64,000 bases of DNA, taken from positions 682,001-746,000 of the forward strand of contig NZ_CP121463.1 of the NCBI RefSeq assembly GCF_029690065.1. Reading direction: 5' to 3'. This document shows, in pieces, positions 25,363-33,206 of this stretch (its first letter is position 1; every line of letters begins with the position of its first letter). The translations under genes and the position numbers were made by a program. The notes beneath the pieces are model-generated. The model searched no databases and was not told the DNA's origin. It saw nothing but the letters and a program-made list of their open reading frames with translations. This DNA comes from Arthrobacter sp. Y-9. GTDB taxonomy: Bacteria > Actinomycetota > Actinomycetes > Actinomycetales > Micrococcaceae.

Positions 25363-26619
25363 TCACACCGTTTCAGGAGACGGCCTCAGCCATGCCGAAA
25401 CCGCCGCCGCCTGCTTTCTCTCACGCTCCTCGAACAGATGGCTGTACGTGTTCGAAGTGATGGCGATATTCGAGTGACCCATCATCTTCGACAGGAGTGT
25501 CAGCTCAGTGCCCATGTCGATCTGGATGGACGCGTACTGGTGCCGCAAGCTGTGGAAGTGGGCAGGCGGCAGACCCAGACGCTTGACCGCTCGCTCCATC
25601 CACTTGGACGGATGCCCCGGGCGGAGCTGCGTGCCGTCCTCGTGGACAAAGACCCTCCCACTGTCCGCGTAGTGATCGCCCCACTCCGCGCGTTCCATCT
25701 CCGTGCGGGTCCGAACAAGCGTCAGGAGATCAACGACGTCCGGCGACAGGAGCACGGTCCGGGCGCCGGCCTTCGTCTTCGGTGCGCCTTCCGTCACCCG
25801 CCCATTCACCTCGACAAGGTTGACGTTCACCGTGAGGCGCCCCTGAGCTAGGTCCACATCGGCCCAGCGGAGACCGCAGATTTCACCTCGCCGAAGACCG
25901 GTACTGATTGCGAACTCGAACAGAGGGCCGAGACGCGTGGTGCGGGCTTCTTCGAGGAAACGGATCGCGTCAGCCCGCTCCCACACGGTGACCCTCGGTC
26001 GCTCTGCTGCGGGAAGCTCGTGCTGAACCGCGGGGTTCGACTCGATAAGGCCTCGGCGCATCGCGTCCCCGAGCGCACTGGACAGACACGCGACGACTCG
26101 GCGTACTGTCACAGCCCCAAGGGGCCGCGGTCGATAGTCCTGCCCTGTCACTGTCTTGGCCCGGAGCGTGTCGATGAAGTGCGCGACATCCGCGCGTTTG
26201 AGCGCCGTGAGCCGCTTTTCACCCAGTGTCGGGACGATGTGTGCGTCCGTGTAGGTCCGGTACATGTAGATGGTGGTCGGCTTGTGCTCGCCGTCCCGTT
26301 CAAGCCGGTCAAGCCAGGCAGCCATGTAGTCGGCAACGGTGGTCTGATTGAAGAACTGGTCACCTTGTCCGCGATAGGCCCTCAGGGCCCGCTCTAGGGC
26401 TTCCTGCGCGTCCTTCCGCCGCTCATAGCCGCTACCCGAGAGGTAGCGGCGCTTCCGGTGTTCAGGCTTCCCAGGCTGCGGGTCCGCCACGGTGCCGGCG
26501 CTGACCCGGTAACCCCATGTGCCGTGCCGCGGGTCCTTCAGTTTGGGGCAGGGCCGCCCCGCGGTGAACTGCTTCCCGCTCTCGTCCCGGCAACCGCACC
26601 GCCGGCTCACATCAGCCAT
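25363..26619 (-). CDS. int: Tyrosine-type site-specific integrase
   Basis: Integrates and excises the element at tRNA-Thr. 418 residues from ATG 26619, preceded by GAGGGAG; a TTG start at 26640 is possible. An N-terminal Cys/Arg-rich arm-binding part (about 1-75) is followed by a SAM-like core-binding domain (about 85-180) and the catalytic domain. Active-site residues: Arg in STGLRRGEICGLRW, HSLRH (about 355-359), His in MMGHSNIAIT and Tyr in NTYSHLF (about 390). It points toward attL, as usual. Its start overlaps the repressor's stop by eight bases, so the two are made from one transcript. Confidence 0.96.
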   Translation of the reverse strand: MADVSRRCGCRDESGKQFTAGRPCPKLKDPRHGTWGYRVSAGTVADPQPGKPEHRKRRYLSGSGYERRKDAQEALERALRAYRGQGDQFFNQTTVADYMAAWLDRLERDGEHKPTTIYMYRTYTDAHIVPTLGEKRLTALKRADVAHFIDTLRAKTVTGQDYRPRPLGAVTVRRVVACLSSALGDAMRRGLIESNPAVQHELPAAERPRVTVWERADAIRFLEEARTTRLGPLFEFAISTGLRRGEICGLRWADVDLAQGRLTVNVNLVEVNGRVTEGAPKTKAGARTVLLSPDVVDLLTLVRTRTEMERAEWGDHYADSGRVFVHEDGTQLRPGHPSKWMERAVKRLGLPPAHFHSLRHQYASIQIDMGTELTLLSKMMGHSNIAITSNTYSHLFEERERKQAAAVSAWLRPSPETV

Positions 26620-27280
26620 CGGTCTCACTCCCTCGTTCAACTTGCCCTGCTGCAGCGTTCTTCAAGCGGGCAACGGCGGACACGATCATGTCCCTGTCTG
26701 TCGGCGTCACCCAGCCGGGCTGCAGCTCATAGTCCGTGGTAACGAACTCCCAGAACTCTTCCTCGGACATCTCTCTGATGCGCTCCAACCATTGCTGTGT
26801 CAGGTCAGGGCCGGAGAGAATCGCGCGTGCTTGGTCGCAACCCTCTTGGATGGCTTCCGCGTCCTCGGGGATCACTTGCCCCTCCGCCAAATCGCGTTCC
26901 AGCCGGCTAGCAAGGTCGCGGAGCAGCCCCGAGTAGAACTCGACGCTGTGAAGCCAGCGACCGGCCAATTTGTGAGCGGATTTGAGACTGGCGATGTACT
27001 CCTCAAGTTCCATGACCTCGCTTCGCGTTTCGGCGACAAGATCATCGACGCCTACATCGAACAGCCGAGCGATGACCACGGCCTCGCTCAACCGAACTGG
27101 GCGCTCACCCCGCTCCATTCGAGCGACGGTCGTGGGATGGAAGTTGGTAAGGCCTGCGTCGGAGAGCCTGGTTGCAAGCTCTGACATGGTCCAGCCTTCG
27201 TTCTCTCGCAGTTGCTTCACTGCGAGTCCGAAGAGTTCATCAGGGGTTCCGGGGTTCTTCATAAGCACATCTTCCAACAC
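26612..27280 (-). CDS. XRE/cI-type repressor of the element
   Basis: Probable lysogeny-type repressor. The N-terminal helix-turn-helix (about 15-75) contains WTMSELATRLSDAGL and TVARMERGERPVRLSEA; the rest is helical and acidic (dimerisation or sensing, unassigned). No LexA-type Ser-Lys protease motif is visible, so RecA-driven self-cleavage is unlikely. Two starts are possible: GTG 27280, which would be leaderless six bases after a TAGTTA -10, or ATG 27262 (MKNPGTPDELFG). Repeats overlapping this start are likely its own operators. Overlaps int downstream. Confidence 0.85.
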   Translation of the reverse strand: MLEDVLMKNPGTPDELFGLAVKQLRENEGWTMSELATRLSDAGLTNFHPTTVARMERGERPVRLSEAVVIARLFDVGVDDLVAETRSEVMELEEYIASLKSAHKLAGRWLHSVEFYSGLLRDLASRLERDLAEGQVIPEDAEAIQEGCDQARAILSGPDLTQQWLERIREMSEEEFWEFVTTDYELQPGWVTPTDRDMIVSAVARLKNAAAGQVERGSETDG

Positions 27281-27306
27281 AAGATGTAACTATTCAACAC
27301 AGGATG
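27271..27306. promoter_or_regulatory. Candidate repressor operators (paired repeats)
   Basis: CAACACAAGATG (27275-27286) and CAACACAGGATG (27295-27306) are direct repeats spaced 20 bases, two helical turns. The first is also part of the inverted repeat CATCTT-N7-AAGATG. They lie between the repressor start and the rightward -35. Confidence 0.5.
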
Positions 27307-27307
27307 C

Positions 27308-27336
27308 TTGAAGATGAGGCTGGAAATCATTACGCT
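27308..27336 (+). promoter_or_regulatory. Rightward early promoter of the element
   Basis: TTGAAG and TACGCT with a 17-base spacer, driving the excisionase-like gene. It abuts the operator repeats. A further dyad (GTGTGT...ACACAC, 27337-27356) lies around the expected transcription start. Confidence 0.55.
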
Positions 27337-27388
27337 GTGTGTATCGACAAACACACTGTGAAAATCAACTTGGACAGAGGAGGTCCCC

Positions 27389-27574
27389 ATGGTCGATCAC
27401 ACGGGCGTCAGCTACGCCCCTTACCGAGTTTCGGAGTTCGCGAAGATCGCAGGCATGACGGAAGTGGCGATCTACCAGGGGATCAAGGACGGCACGATCC
27501 CGTCCCTCCGGGTGGGACGCCGACTGTTTGTGCCAAGAGAGCGTGGCCTCCGCTGGCTGCGCGGCGAGGAATGA
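27389..27574 (+). CDS. xis: Excisionase-like small HTH protein
   Basis: 61 residues with a MerR/excisionase-type winged helix (HTH_17-like): YRVSEFAKIAGMTEVAIYQGI, then DGTIPSLRVGRRLFVPRERGLRWL. GAGGAGG gives an excellent ribosome site. It is the first gene of the rightward transcript and lies opposite the repressor and integrase, the usual place of an excisionase or early activator. Two similar small HTH proteins occur later in the element, so which one acts as Xis is not certain. Confidence 0.75.
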   Translation: MVDHTGVSYAPYRVSEFAKIAGMTEVAIYQGIKDGTIPSLRVGRRLFVPRERGLRWLRGEE

Positions 27575-27657
27575 CCCGCACAAAAATGCCGGCCTGGACG
27601 GTGCAACGTCCAAGGCCGGCGCAAGCAACCACCAACCAGCAAGGAAAGGCATTCGCT

Positions 27658-28380
27658 ATGAACACCAAGGTAACACCAGCCGCAGACATTCGTTCGGCCC
27701 TGACACGTGAGGCGGTTCAGCACATGAAGACCATGTTCAACCCCAAGTCGCCCGAAGCGCTCAGGCAGGATCGCCACGCAGCCTACATGTCGGTCTGGCG
27801 TGAGTCGTTTTCGTCCGGGACCCGGGTGGTCTACAAGCGGAACCTGGCAACCGGGACGATCACTGGGATGACCCTCGACGATATCGCTACGGTCGAGTGG
27901 GACGAGCTCGCCATGAGCAACACCGTCGCACTCAGTGAACTCGTCAAGCTCCACGTCGATTTCAAACCAGGGCAGCGCGTCACCCACACCGTGACCGGGG
28001 ATTGCGGAGTCGTTGTGCCGATCACCGCCGACATGGTCTGGCTCACCCACGGCGGCGTCCCGGTCCAGTTCGACGGCATGGATAGCTGGCAGGGAATCGC
28101 CACATCGCAGTTGGTCCGGGAAGAGGACAACTTCGTACCCGTCGTCCTCTGGGAAGGCGTGAAGGTCTACCACGGCGGCGAGATCGAGCAGGAGCGGGAG
28201 AAAGCTCGGGCCAACGAGATTCGTAGGGCTCTGCGGCCCTTGGGCCTTCGGCTCCGTAAGAACTCGGGCAGGATGCCATGGCAGGACGGCTACGGGACGT
28301 ACAACGTAGTGCACGCCGCGACCGGTCGGACTCTTAGCTCGATGGTGCATCTGGATGATGTCTTGGACGTGATCGCGTGA
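27658..28380 (+). CDS. Hypothetical protein of the element
   Basis: 240 residues from ATG 27658, preceded by AAGGAAAGG; the frame extends upstream but lacks a ribosome site there. No family recognised. The N-terminal third is helical and charged. The middle (about 60-150) is beta-rich with GQRVTHTVTGDCGVVV and LTHGGVPVQFDG, resembling a small barrel. The C-terminus has a run of charged residues (EIEQEREKARANEIRR). No signal or membrane segment. Its stop overlaps the next start (GTGA). Confidence 0.7.
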   Translation: MNTKVTPAADIRSALTREAVQHMKTMFNPKSPEALRQDRHAAYMSVWRESFSSGTRVVYKRNLATGTITGMTLDDIATVEWDELAMSNTVALSELVKLHVDFKPGQRVTHTVTGDCGVVVPITADMVWLTHGGVPVQFDGMDSWQGIATSQLVREEDNFVPVVLWEGVKVYHGGEIEQEREKARANEIRRALRPLGLRLRKNSGRMPWQDGYGTYNVVHAATGRTLSSMVHLDDVLDVIA

Positions 28381-28637
28381 ACACTGCGGAACACCGTCTG
28401 GCGTGGATTGAGCGCATGGAACTGGACAAGCTCCGCCACCGGGCCAGGAAGCAGGGTTGGCGGATTCAGAAATGCCGCACAACGAACGACCGCAGTCCTG
28501 ACTACGGCAAGTACTACGTCTTCGCCGTCGAGGCGCCTGCGGGCCAGTGGAGGACGCGGGAGTATGTCGCCGGCCCTCTCACTCTCGAAGAGCTCGGCGC
28601 CCTCATCACGAACACACCACCACAGGTGACGCTATGA
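28377..28637 (+). CDS. Hypothetical protein of the element
   Basis: 86 residues from GTG 28377, which overlaps the preceding stop. Lys/Arg-rich N-terminus (LDKLRHRARKQGWRIQK), then a YYVF strand. No family recognised. Its stop overlaps the next ATG (ATGA), placing it in a coupled set of three. Confidence 0.65.
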   Translation: MNTAEHRLAWIERMELDKLRHRARKQGWRIQKCRTTNDRSPDYGKYYVFAVEAPAGQWRTREYVAGPLTLEELGALITNTPPQVTL

Positions 28638-28921
28638 CCGCCGTCGCGGCGGCAGCAGCGCCGCAGGAGCCGCGGAAGGTGGGCCATGCGGAACGATTCC
28701 AGTGCCGCGTGGAGGACTTCCATGAACTCATCGAGACAGGAGAGTGGCCTCCCAGGGCCGCAGTACGGGCAGGGTGGCCGACCCCGTCCGCGGCGGCCCG
28801 AAACCTCACCAGGAGAGGCCTCTACGCGGAGGCACGCCTCATTGAGCACCCACCCGTAGAAGCCCACGGCGCCCACGTCAGGGCGGGCATCCTCCACCTC
28901 GGAAGGAACAGCCGCCGTTGA
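28634..28921 (+). CDS. Hypothetical protein of the element
   Basis: 95 residues from ATG 28634, overlapping the previous stop. The sequence HAERFQCRVEDFHELIETG followed by AAVRAGWPTPSAAARNLTRRG looks like a small helix-turn-helix (the WPTPSAAARNLTR stretch), but I cannot assign a family. Last gene before a 72-base gap. Confidence 0.6.
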   Translation: MTAVAAAAAPQEPRKVGHAERFQCRVEDFHELIETGEWPPRAAVRAGWPTPSAAARNLTRRGLYAEARLIEHPPVEAHGAHVRAGILHLGRNSRR

Positions 28922-28993
28922 CCAACCACACGGACCCTGCACCGCATCAGGTCGCGGGGTCCGCCATTCCCAGACCCGGAAGGAGGTGAGCAG

Positions 28994-29383
28994 ATGGGGT
29001 CCAAGAACGTGGCGAAAGTCTTCGAGAACTGGCCAGGGCTAAACGACAAACCAAAGCTCGCCCTGATCTGGATGAGTTCACAGGCTCGCGACGACGACCG
29101 ACCACCCGTGTTCTGGGGTCAGCGTGAAGAACTTGCCCATGCAATCGGGGTTGGACCAGACAACGCCGATGCCGCCGGAAGAGCTGTTCGCCGCGCATTG
29201 AAGGATCTCCAAAACGCCGGCGCGATCACCTGGTCCGGTCAAGCCTATCGAGGCGTCGGATCAAGCTACGCCCTCTGCTTGGACCCCACCGTCAGGTGGC
29301 GCCCCACCGGTTCGGGACGCGACATCACATGGATTCTTGATAACCGCGATCCGCCCGAAGCATCTGTGGATAACCCGCCCTAA
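28994..29383 (+). CDS. Winged-helix-like protein, possible replication initiator or accessory
   Basis: 129 residues with a near-perfect ribosome site (GGAAGGAGGTGA). The N-terminal half has the shape of a winged helix: WGQREELAHAIGV..., AVRRALKDLQNAGAITW, then a wing YRGVGSSYAL. Proteins of this kind sit next to replication origins in small actinobacterial plasmids and phages. Four iteron-like repeats begin at the stop codon, which is the main reason for suggesting a role in replication or its control. No helicase or polymerase gene is present in the element. Function is inference. Confidence 0.6.
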   Translation: MGSKNVAKVFENWPGLNDKPKLALIWMSSQARDDDRPPVFWGQREELAHAIGVGPDNADAAGRAVRRALKDLQNAGAITWSGQAYRGVGSSYALCLDPTVRWRPTGSGRDITWILDNRDPPEASVDNPP

Positions 29384-29483
29384 AGGTGGTCGCTGAGTGA
29401 CCACCAATCCAGCGGAAAGGTGGTCACTCACTGGTCGGAAAGGTGGTCACTCACTGGTCGGAAAGGTGGTCACTCAGCGACCC
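29382..29483 (+). repeat. Iteron-like repeat array (four copies)
   Basis: GAAAGGTGGTCACTCACTGG plus TCG is repeated in tandem at 29415-29437 and 29438-29460 (identical, period 23). Variants at 29461-29483 and 29382-29404 share AAAGGTGGTC. The first contains the dyad GGTGGTC-N7-GACCACC. The 23-base period is not a multiple of three, so selection is on DNA, not on an encoded repeat. Confidence 0.8.
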
Positions 29484-29582
29484 CCCAACTACAAGGAACT
29501 CCAACATCACTTCAATCAGATCGTCGCCACCCGTAACGCGCGCGAGCGTCGCTGTGGAAAACCCAAGCGACGCCCTGACTGA
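29397..29582 (+). CDS. Possible small protein across the repeat array
   Basis: GTG 29397 opens a 61-residue frame through the repeats (GGHSLVGKVVTQRPPNYKELQ). The basic C-terminus (RERRCGKPKRRPD) could bind nucleic acid. No ribosome site is seen. It may equally be a by-product of the repeats, or a detached C-terminus of the winged-helix gene in another frame. Confidence 0.3.
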   Translation: MTTNPAERWSLTGRKGGHSLVGKVVTQRPPNYKELQHHFNQIVATRNARERRCGKPKRRPD

Positions 29583-29606
29583 CGAAACCCTCGAACGGAT
29601 CAGCCC

Positions 29607-29825
29607 ATGAACCCCGACCTCGAACACCAAGCCGCGACCCTCGCGAAGACCTGGTCCAAACTCGACCTCGCCCGTCTCGCAGTCCGACACCAAGAGAAAG
29701 CCCAAACACTCCACCGGGCGAACAAAGCCCTACGCGCCGAAAACGCCCTCTACCGGGCCCGCGAACGCGAACAAGGCCCAACCACCCAACACCCCACCCC
29801 CAATGCCACAGGAGGAACCACGTGA
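29607..29825 (+). CDS. Hypothetical small coiled-coil protein
   Basis: 72 residues, Ala/Glu/Arg-rich and predicted helical through about residue 55 (LAKTWSKLDLARLAVRHQEKAQ), with a Pro/Thr tail. Its stop overlaps the start of the next gene (GTGA), and GGAGG for that gene lies in its last codons, so the two are coupled. Confidence 0.55.
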   Translation: MNPDLEHQAATLAKTWSKLDLARLAVRHQEKAQTLHRANKALRAENALYRAREREQGPTTQHPTPNATGGTT

Positions 29826-30412
29826 ACAGCAACGGCAACGTTGCCGACCCCCGCGCGCACGCACATGATGGGCCTACGCCTCGGAGCGGCACCCCCTCTC
29901 AGAACGAGCAGGAACAACTCGCTGCCGGCGTCGGGTCGCTTCTGGTGGAGCTGCGGAAATCAGTGCATATGTCTCAAGAAGCGGCGGCAGCGCGAGCGGG
30001 TATCTCGGTGTCCTACTTGCGGCGTCTGGAGCACGGGCGTCGGCGCCCCTCCGGTGAGATGCTCGCGGTCCTCGCGGTCGTCTTCACGCGCCGGCCAAGT
30101 GATCCCATGGTTGCCCTTGCAAGGCTCTTGGAGGCCGTAGGGGCGTCGCTGGGGAATGGGAGTTCCCGGAGGCTGTCCAGGACGGCGCGGGGCCACCTGG
30201 CGGACCTTGTGGCTCGTGAACGGCTTGTGCATGGGGCGGCGGTGCGGGATCGCGGTCCCGAGCTAATGCTCGCCCCCGACGCGCAGGTGAGAGTCAACCC
30301 GCGAGTCCCGCTGTTGGCGGACGTGCGTGAGCTGGCTGGACCGGCGCTTCACGCAGTGATGGAAGAGCGAATGACGGTCTTGCCCGATCTTGACGGCCCG
30401 GCCAACTGGTGA
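29822..30412 (+). CDS. XRE-family DNA-binding protein
   Basis: 196 residues from GTG 29822, preceded by AGGAGG. A disordered N-terminus (about 1-35) is followed by an XRE helix-turn-helix at about 36-90 (MSQEAAAARAGISVSYLRRL, then EHGRRRPSGEMLAVLA). The C-terminal half is Arg/Leu-rich and unassigned. A second transcription factor of the element, perhaps controlling the downstream gene train, whose first gene starts 78 bases later. Confidence 0.8.
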   Translation: MNSNGNVADPRAHAHDGPTPRSGTPSQNEQEQLAAGVGSLLVELRKSVHMSQEAAAARAGISVSYLRRLEHGRRRPSGEMLAVLAVVFTRRPSDPMVALARLLEAVGASLGNGSSRRLSRTARGHLADLVARERLVHGAAVRDRGPELMLAPDAQVRVNPRVPLLADVRELAGPALHAVMEERMTVLPDLDGPANW

Positions 30413-30489
30413 GGTATCAGTCGCCCAGCCTCTGACATGGGCGAATAACTGCGCAATGAGCGGTGTGATCACCGCGGAAAGGTTCCCAC

Positions 30490-30795
30490 ATGGAAATCCC
30501 TGACAAGTCCACACCATGGCGAGCATGGGTGATCGACCCCGGATTTCACGGTCTCCCACTAGAGGCCGACGGACATGCACTGATGGTGTCCGAATTCGAG
30601 GGCCAGCACGTCACCGTAGCTGTCGAGAGAGATACCGCGATGATGGCTCTAGAAGCGATCAGCCACGACCCTGGCGAAATGCTCGTGCTCGGCGGCGAAC
30701 TGACCGGGTGGGTGACACTCGGTTGGCCCGAAGAGTGGTTGAGCTGGCGGCGTGAGTGGGCTCCCGTATACGCCGCAGGAGGGGAGCGCGCGTGA
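30490..30795 (+). CDS. Hypothetical protein, first of the overlapping gene train
   Basis: 101 residues from ATG 30490 with GGAAAGG about ten bases upstream. Beta/alpha mix with many Trp (WRAWVIDPGFHG, WVTLGWPEEWLSWRREW). No family recognised. The stop overlaps the next start (GTGA). Confidence 0.65.
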   Translation: MEIPDKSTPWRAWVIDPGFHGLPLEADGHALMVSEFEGQHVTVAVERDTAMMALEAISHDPGEMLVLGGELTGWVTLGWPEEWLSWRREWAPVYAAGGERA

Positions 30796-31118
30796 GTTAT
30801 GACCGCATCCCAGCCCGGATCCAACTCACTACCCCTGAGGAAATCCGCGAAGCCCTCCAAATCCCTGACTCCACGCCCGTCGCCGGGGTCGGTCGAGCCT
30901 GGATCATGGGCGCCGAAGAATCCTGGGAACTCTTCCTCACATTCGAACGCGCCACCGAACTCGTCACCTACTACCAACTGACGGGGCTGGCCCCAGAGTT
31001 CCGCATCGCGGACGACGGGCAGACCGCCAAGTACCGAATCCTCGACGGCCCGCCCGTCAACTGGCGCGAACACGACGACGCCGAAGCATGGGTACTCCCC
31101 TGGGACGAGGCCGAATGA
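30792..31118 (+). CDS. Hypothetical protein of the gene train
   Basis: 108 residues from GTG 30792, overlapping the previous stop by four bases. Acidic, with FERATELVTYYQLTG and a C-terminal Trp/Asp-rich end (WVLPWDEAE). No family recognised. Its stop overlaps the next ATG. Confidence 0.65.
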   Translation: MSYDRIPARIQLTTPEEIREALQIPDSTPVAGVGRAWIMGAEESWELFLTFERATELVTYYQLTGLAPEFRIADDGQTAKYRILDGPPVNWREHDDAEAWVLPWDEAE

Positions 31119-31483
31119 CAATCCAAGCCGACCGTCAAGGCCGTATCACCGGCGCACCGGAGGAACTCTGGAAAGTCGCCATGATCGTCCAGCGCGCAAT
31201 CCGCAACCAATCACACCGCGACGGCGGCGGTTTCAGCCGCGAGGCTTTGGACTTCGTCAACGCAGTAGGCCGCGCAACAATCACACCCTCGGTTCCGTTC
31301 TCGGAACCGGGGGAGAGCCATCACCGCACCATGGGATTGACGGTACGAGAAGCAGCCACCAGGCGTGGATGCTCCGAAAGCCTAATCCGTCGAATGGCCC
31401 GCAACGGCCAACTACCAGCCACCCGGCAGGGCCACCAATGGGTCATCGATCCCGACGCGGTCGGCCCCGCCCCAGAGCCCTGA
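31115..31483 (+). CDS. Small protein with C-terminal excisionase-type HTH
   Basis: 122 residues from ATG 31115. The C-terminal 50 residues form a MerR/excisionase-like HTH: LTVREAATRRGCSESLIRRM, then NGQLPATRQGHQWVIDPDAV. The N-terminal part is not recognised. This is the second of three such HTH modules in the element. Overlaps the previous gene by four bases. Confidence 0.7.
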   Translation: MTIQADRQGRITGAPEELWKVAMIVQRAIRNQSHRDGGGFSREALDFVNAVGRATITPSVPFSEPGESHHRTMGLTVREAATRRGCSESLIRRMARNGQLPATRQGHQWVIDPDAVGPAPEP

Positions 31484-31497
31484 GAAAGGGGCCAACC

Positions 31498-31794
31498 ATG
31501 AGCGACACGGTCTACTTCAAGAATCCCGCTGGCGGCGTCAACTCCTGCACCCGCGAACACTGGAACCACTACCTCACCGTATTGGAAGAGGGAGTCCGGT
31601 ACCCGAAGCACGGCTTCACCGAACTCACCGAGGACGAAGCCCGGGAAGCACACCCGCAGCTCCTCGGCGCCCCGGACCTCTCGGTAGTGTACCGGCCCGA
31701 CGAGCTGACCCGCCTCATCGACCGAGAGCGCAGCGAGCAACGCCTCTTGGAGCTCAGCGAACAGAACATGGCCGCACGACGAGCGGCCAACTGA
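31498..31794 (+). CDS. Hypothetical protein of the gene train
   Basis: 98 residues from ATG 31498 with GAAAGGGG upstream. The middle reads EDEAREAHPQLLGAPDLSVV; the C-terminus is a charged helix (RERSEQRLLELSEQNMAARR). No family recognised. The stop overlaps the next start (TGATG). Confidence 0.65.
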   Translation: MSDTVYFKNPAGGVNSCTREHWNHYLTVLEEGVRYPKHGFTELTEDEAREAHPQLLGAPDLSVVYRPDELTRLIDRERSEQRLLELSEQNMAARRAAN

Positions 31795-32417
31795 TGGTTA
31801 CCCGCAAGACAGTCAAGGCGTCTCCCGGCACCCCAGAGGAAATTCTCGCCGAGGCCCACGCCACCGCACACAGCACAGCCGCATTCGTCGGTGAACTGGA
31901 ACAGCGCATCCGGAGCGCCGACGAAACGGTGACGCAGTCCGACCTCGACGAAGCCCGATCCCGCGCTGAGTGGGCACAGCTCCAACTCGACGCAGCCAAG
32001 GTCAAGGCCGAACGGCTCCGCGTCGAACTGGCACACAAGGCGTATGAGGAACACGTCGGCGCCCTGTACGAACTCGCCACCGGAGACCAGAGCGAAGCCA
32101 TCGAGGAGCACCTCGCCACTGCCCGTGCGGCACTCTCCGACGCGTTCGCGCTGATCGACGACCAGAACGCCGCCGTGTACGCGCTGAGCCGCTACATCAG
32201 CGAACACGCCGACGAACTGCCACACGAACACGTCACCACCGCCCATATCCCCGGGATGAACCACGTCCCCGCCCAGGCGTGGGTGCAACGCCCGAACGGT
32301 ACCAAGTCATGGTTCATCACCAGTGACAAGGTCCTGACGAAGCTCTTGAAGCCGATCAAGCCGCTGCTTCTCACCCACCGCGGAGGCCGGCACATCGACT
32401 GGCTGGAGTCACTATGA
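31794..32417 (+). CDS. Hypothetical coiled-coil protein
   Basis: 207 residues. Residues about 15-125 are Ala/Glu-rich with long helical heptads (ARSRAEWAQLQLDAAKVKAE), suggesting a coiled coil. The C-terminal part has WVQRPNGTKSWFITSDKVLT and a basic stretch KLLKPIKPLLLTHRGG. No signal peptide. Not recognised; could be a structural or scaffold-like protein, but this is a guess from composition. Overlaps both neighbours. Confidence 0.65.
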   Translation: MVTRKTVKASPGTPEEILAEAHATAHSTAAFVGELEQRIRSADETVTQSDLDEARSRAEWAQLQLDAAKVKAERLRVELAHKAYEEHVGALYELATGDQSEAIEEHLATARAALSDAFALIDDQNAAVYALSRYISEHADELPHEHVTTAHIPGMNHVPAQAWVQRPNGTKSWFITSDKVLTKLLKPIKPLLLTHRGGRHIDWLESL

Positions 32418-32734
32418 CCGATCAGACGTTCAACCGGTCGCAGCTCGCAGACCCCGCGTTCTACCAGGCGAACCGCGCCGAAATCCTCGATGCCGCCCAT
32501 CACGGTCGGATCATCGACGACCTGACCCACGTCACCGAGGGGGACACCGTCGAGCAGTTCGAGAGTCCCGAGGACTTCGTGAGCAGCCTCAGCTCAGCAC
32601 AGCAGGCATACCTCCAACAGATCGTCACCGCCGGCATTCTGCCCCCGAACACCACAGCGGTCGGCGGAACGCTCTACCACCACATGACCCCGGACCAAGC
32701 ATCAGTGGGCGGCGACGGAAGGCACGCCGCATGA
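32414..32734 (+). CDS. Hypothetical protein of the gene train
   Basis: 106 residues from ATG 32414 (overlap with the previous stop). It begins TFNRSQLADPAFYQANRAEI, a pattern seen near the ends of phage structural and scaffold proteins (a short DPAFYxANRxEI segment). The remainder is unassigned. Overlaps the next gene by four bases. Confidence 0.6.
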   Translation: MTDQTFNRSQLADPAFYQANRAEILDAAHHGRIIDDLTHVTEGDTVEQFESPEDFVSSLSSAQQAYLQQIVTAGILPPNTTAVGGTLYHHMTPDQASVGGDGRHAA

Positions 32735-33087
32735 GCTTCGCGCCCAGGGTTGTCAGCGAGCCATCCATCGTGCTGCCTATCGGTGGTCGCGAATGGATGC
32801 TTCCACGTCTGAGCCAAGGGTGCTCCCGGAAACACGTCGAGCATGAGAACCGGCGCGGTGAGGTCACCGCTGGGGAGGCCGCGCAACTGTTTCTCAGCGG
32901 CGGCGTGTACCGAGAAATGCTGGAAGCCGGCGTTTCAATAGAGGCCATTGCCCGGGCGCTCTGGGTGGTCCTCACCGACCACAAGGTTGGGCGTCAGGCC
33001 GCGGAAAGGGCATGGCGTCAGGGTCCGCCTGCCGACTCAGTGCGGGCGTTCGTCGATGCAGTCGCAGAAGCGAAAACGAATGAGTAG
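32731..33087 (+). CDS. Possible tail-assembly-chaperone-like protein
   Basis: 118 residues from ATG 32731. The position, last gene before the tape-measure gene, is where siphophages encode tail-assembly chaperones, and the N-terminal IVLPIGGREWMLPRL strand pair fits that small protein family. Such genes usually make a frameshifted longer product; I see no convincing slippery heptamer or extended -1 frame here, only GCGAAAACGAA near the end. Assignment rests on position and fold impression. Confidence 0.5.
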   Translation: MSFAPRVVSEPSIVLPIGGREWMLPRLSQGCSRKHVEHENRRGEVTAGEAAQLFLSGGVYREMLEAGVSIEAIARALWVVLTDHKVGRQAAERAWRQGPPADSVRAFVDAVAEAKTNE

Positions 33088-33150
33088 GCGATCCGCGCGC
33101 TGCGCGTGCACACATCGTGCTTGTGACGACTATTTGCCCAGTTCAGGCAT

Positions 33151-33179
33151 GGGGCGGCTGACAACCAATCAGCCGCCCC
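33151..33179 (+). terminator. Hairpin between the gene train and the tape-measure gene
   Basis: GGGGCGGCTGA and TCAGCCGCCCC (11-bp perfect stem, 7-base loop) followed by TTGTCGT. A terminator here would reduce tape-measure transcription unless it is read through or antiterminated. Confidence 0.6.
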
Positions 33180-33206
33180 TTGTCGTAACCATGTCAGGAG
33201 GTCACC

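Noticed and set aside
29382-29483. CRISPR array
   Set aside because: The repeats are directly tandem with no unique spacers of constant length, and no cas genes are near.
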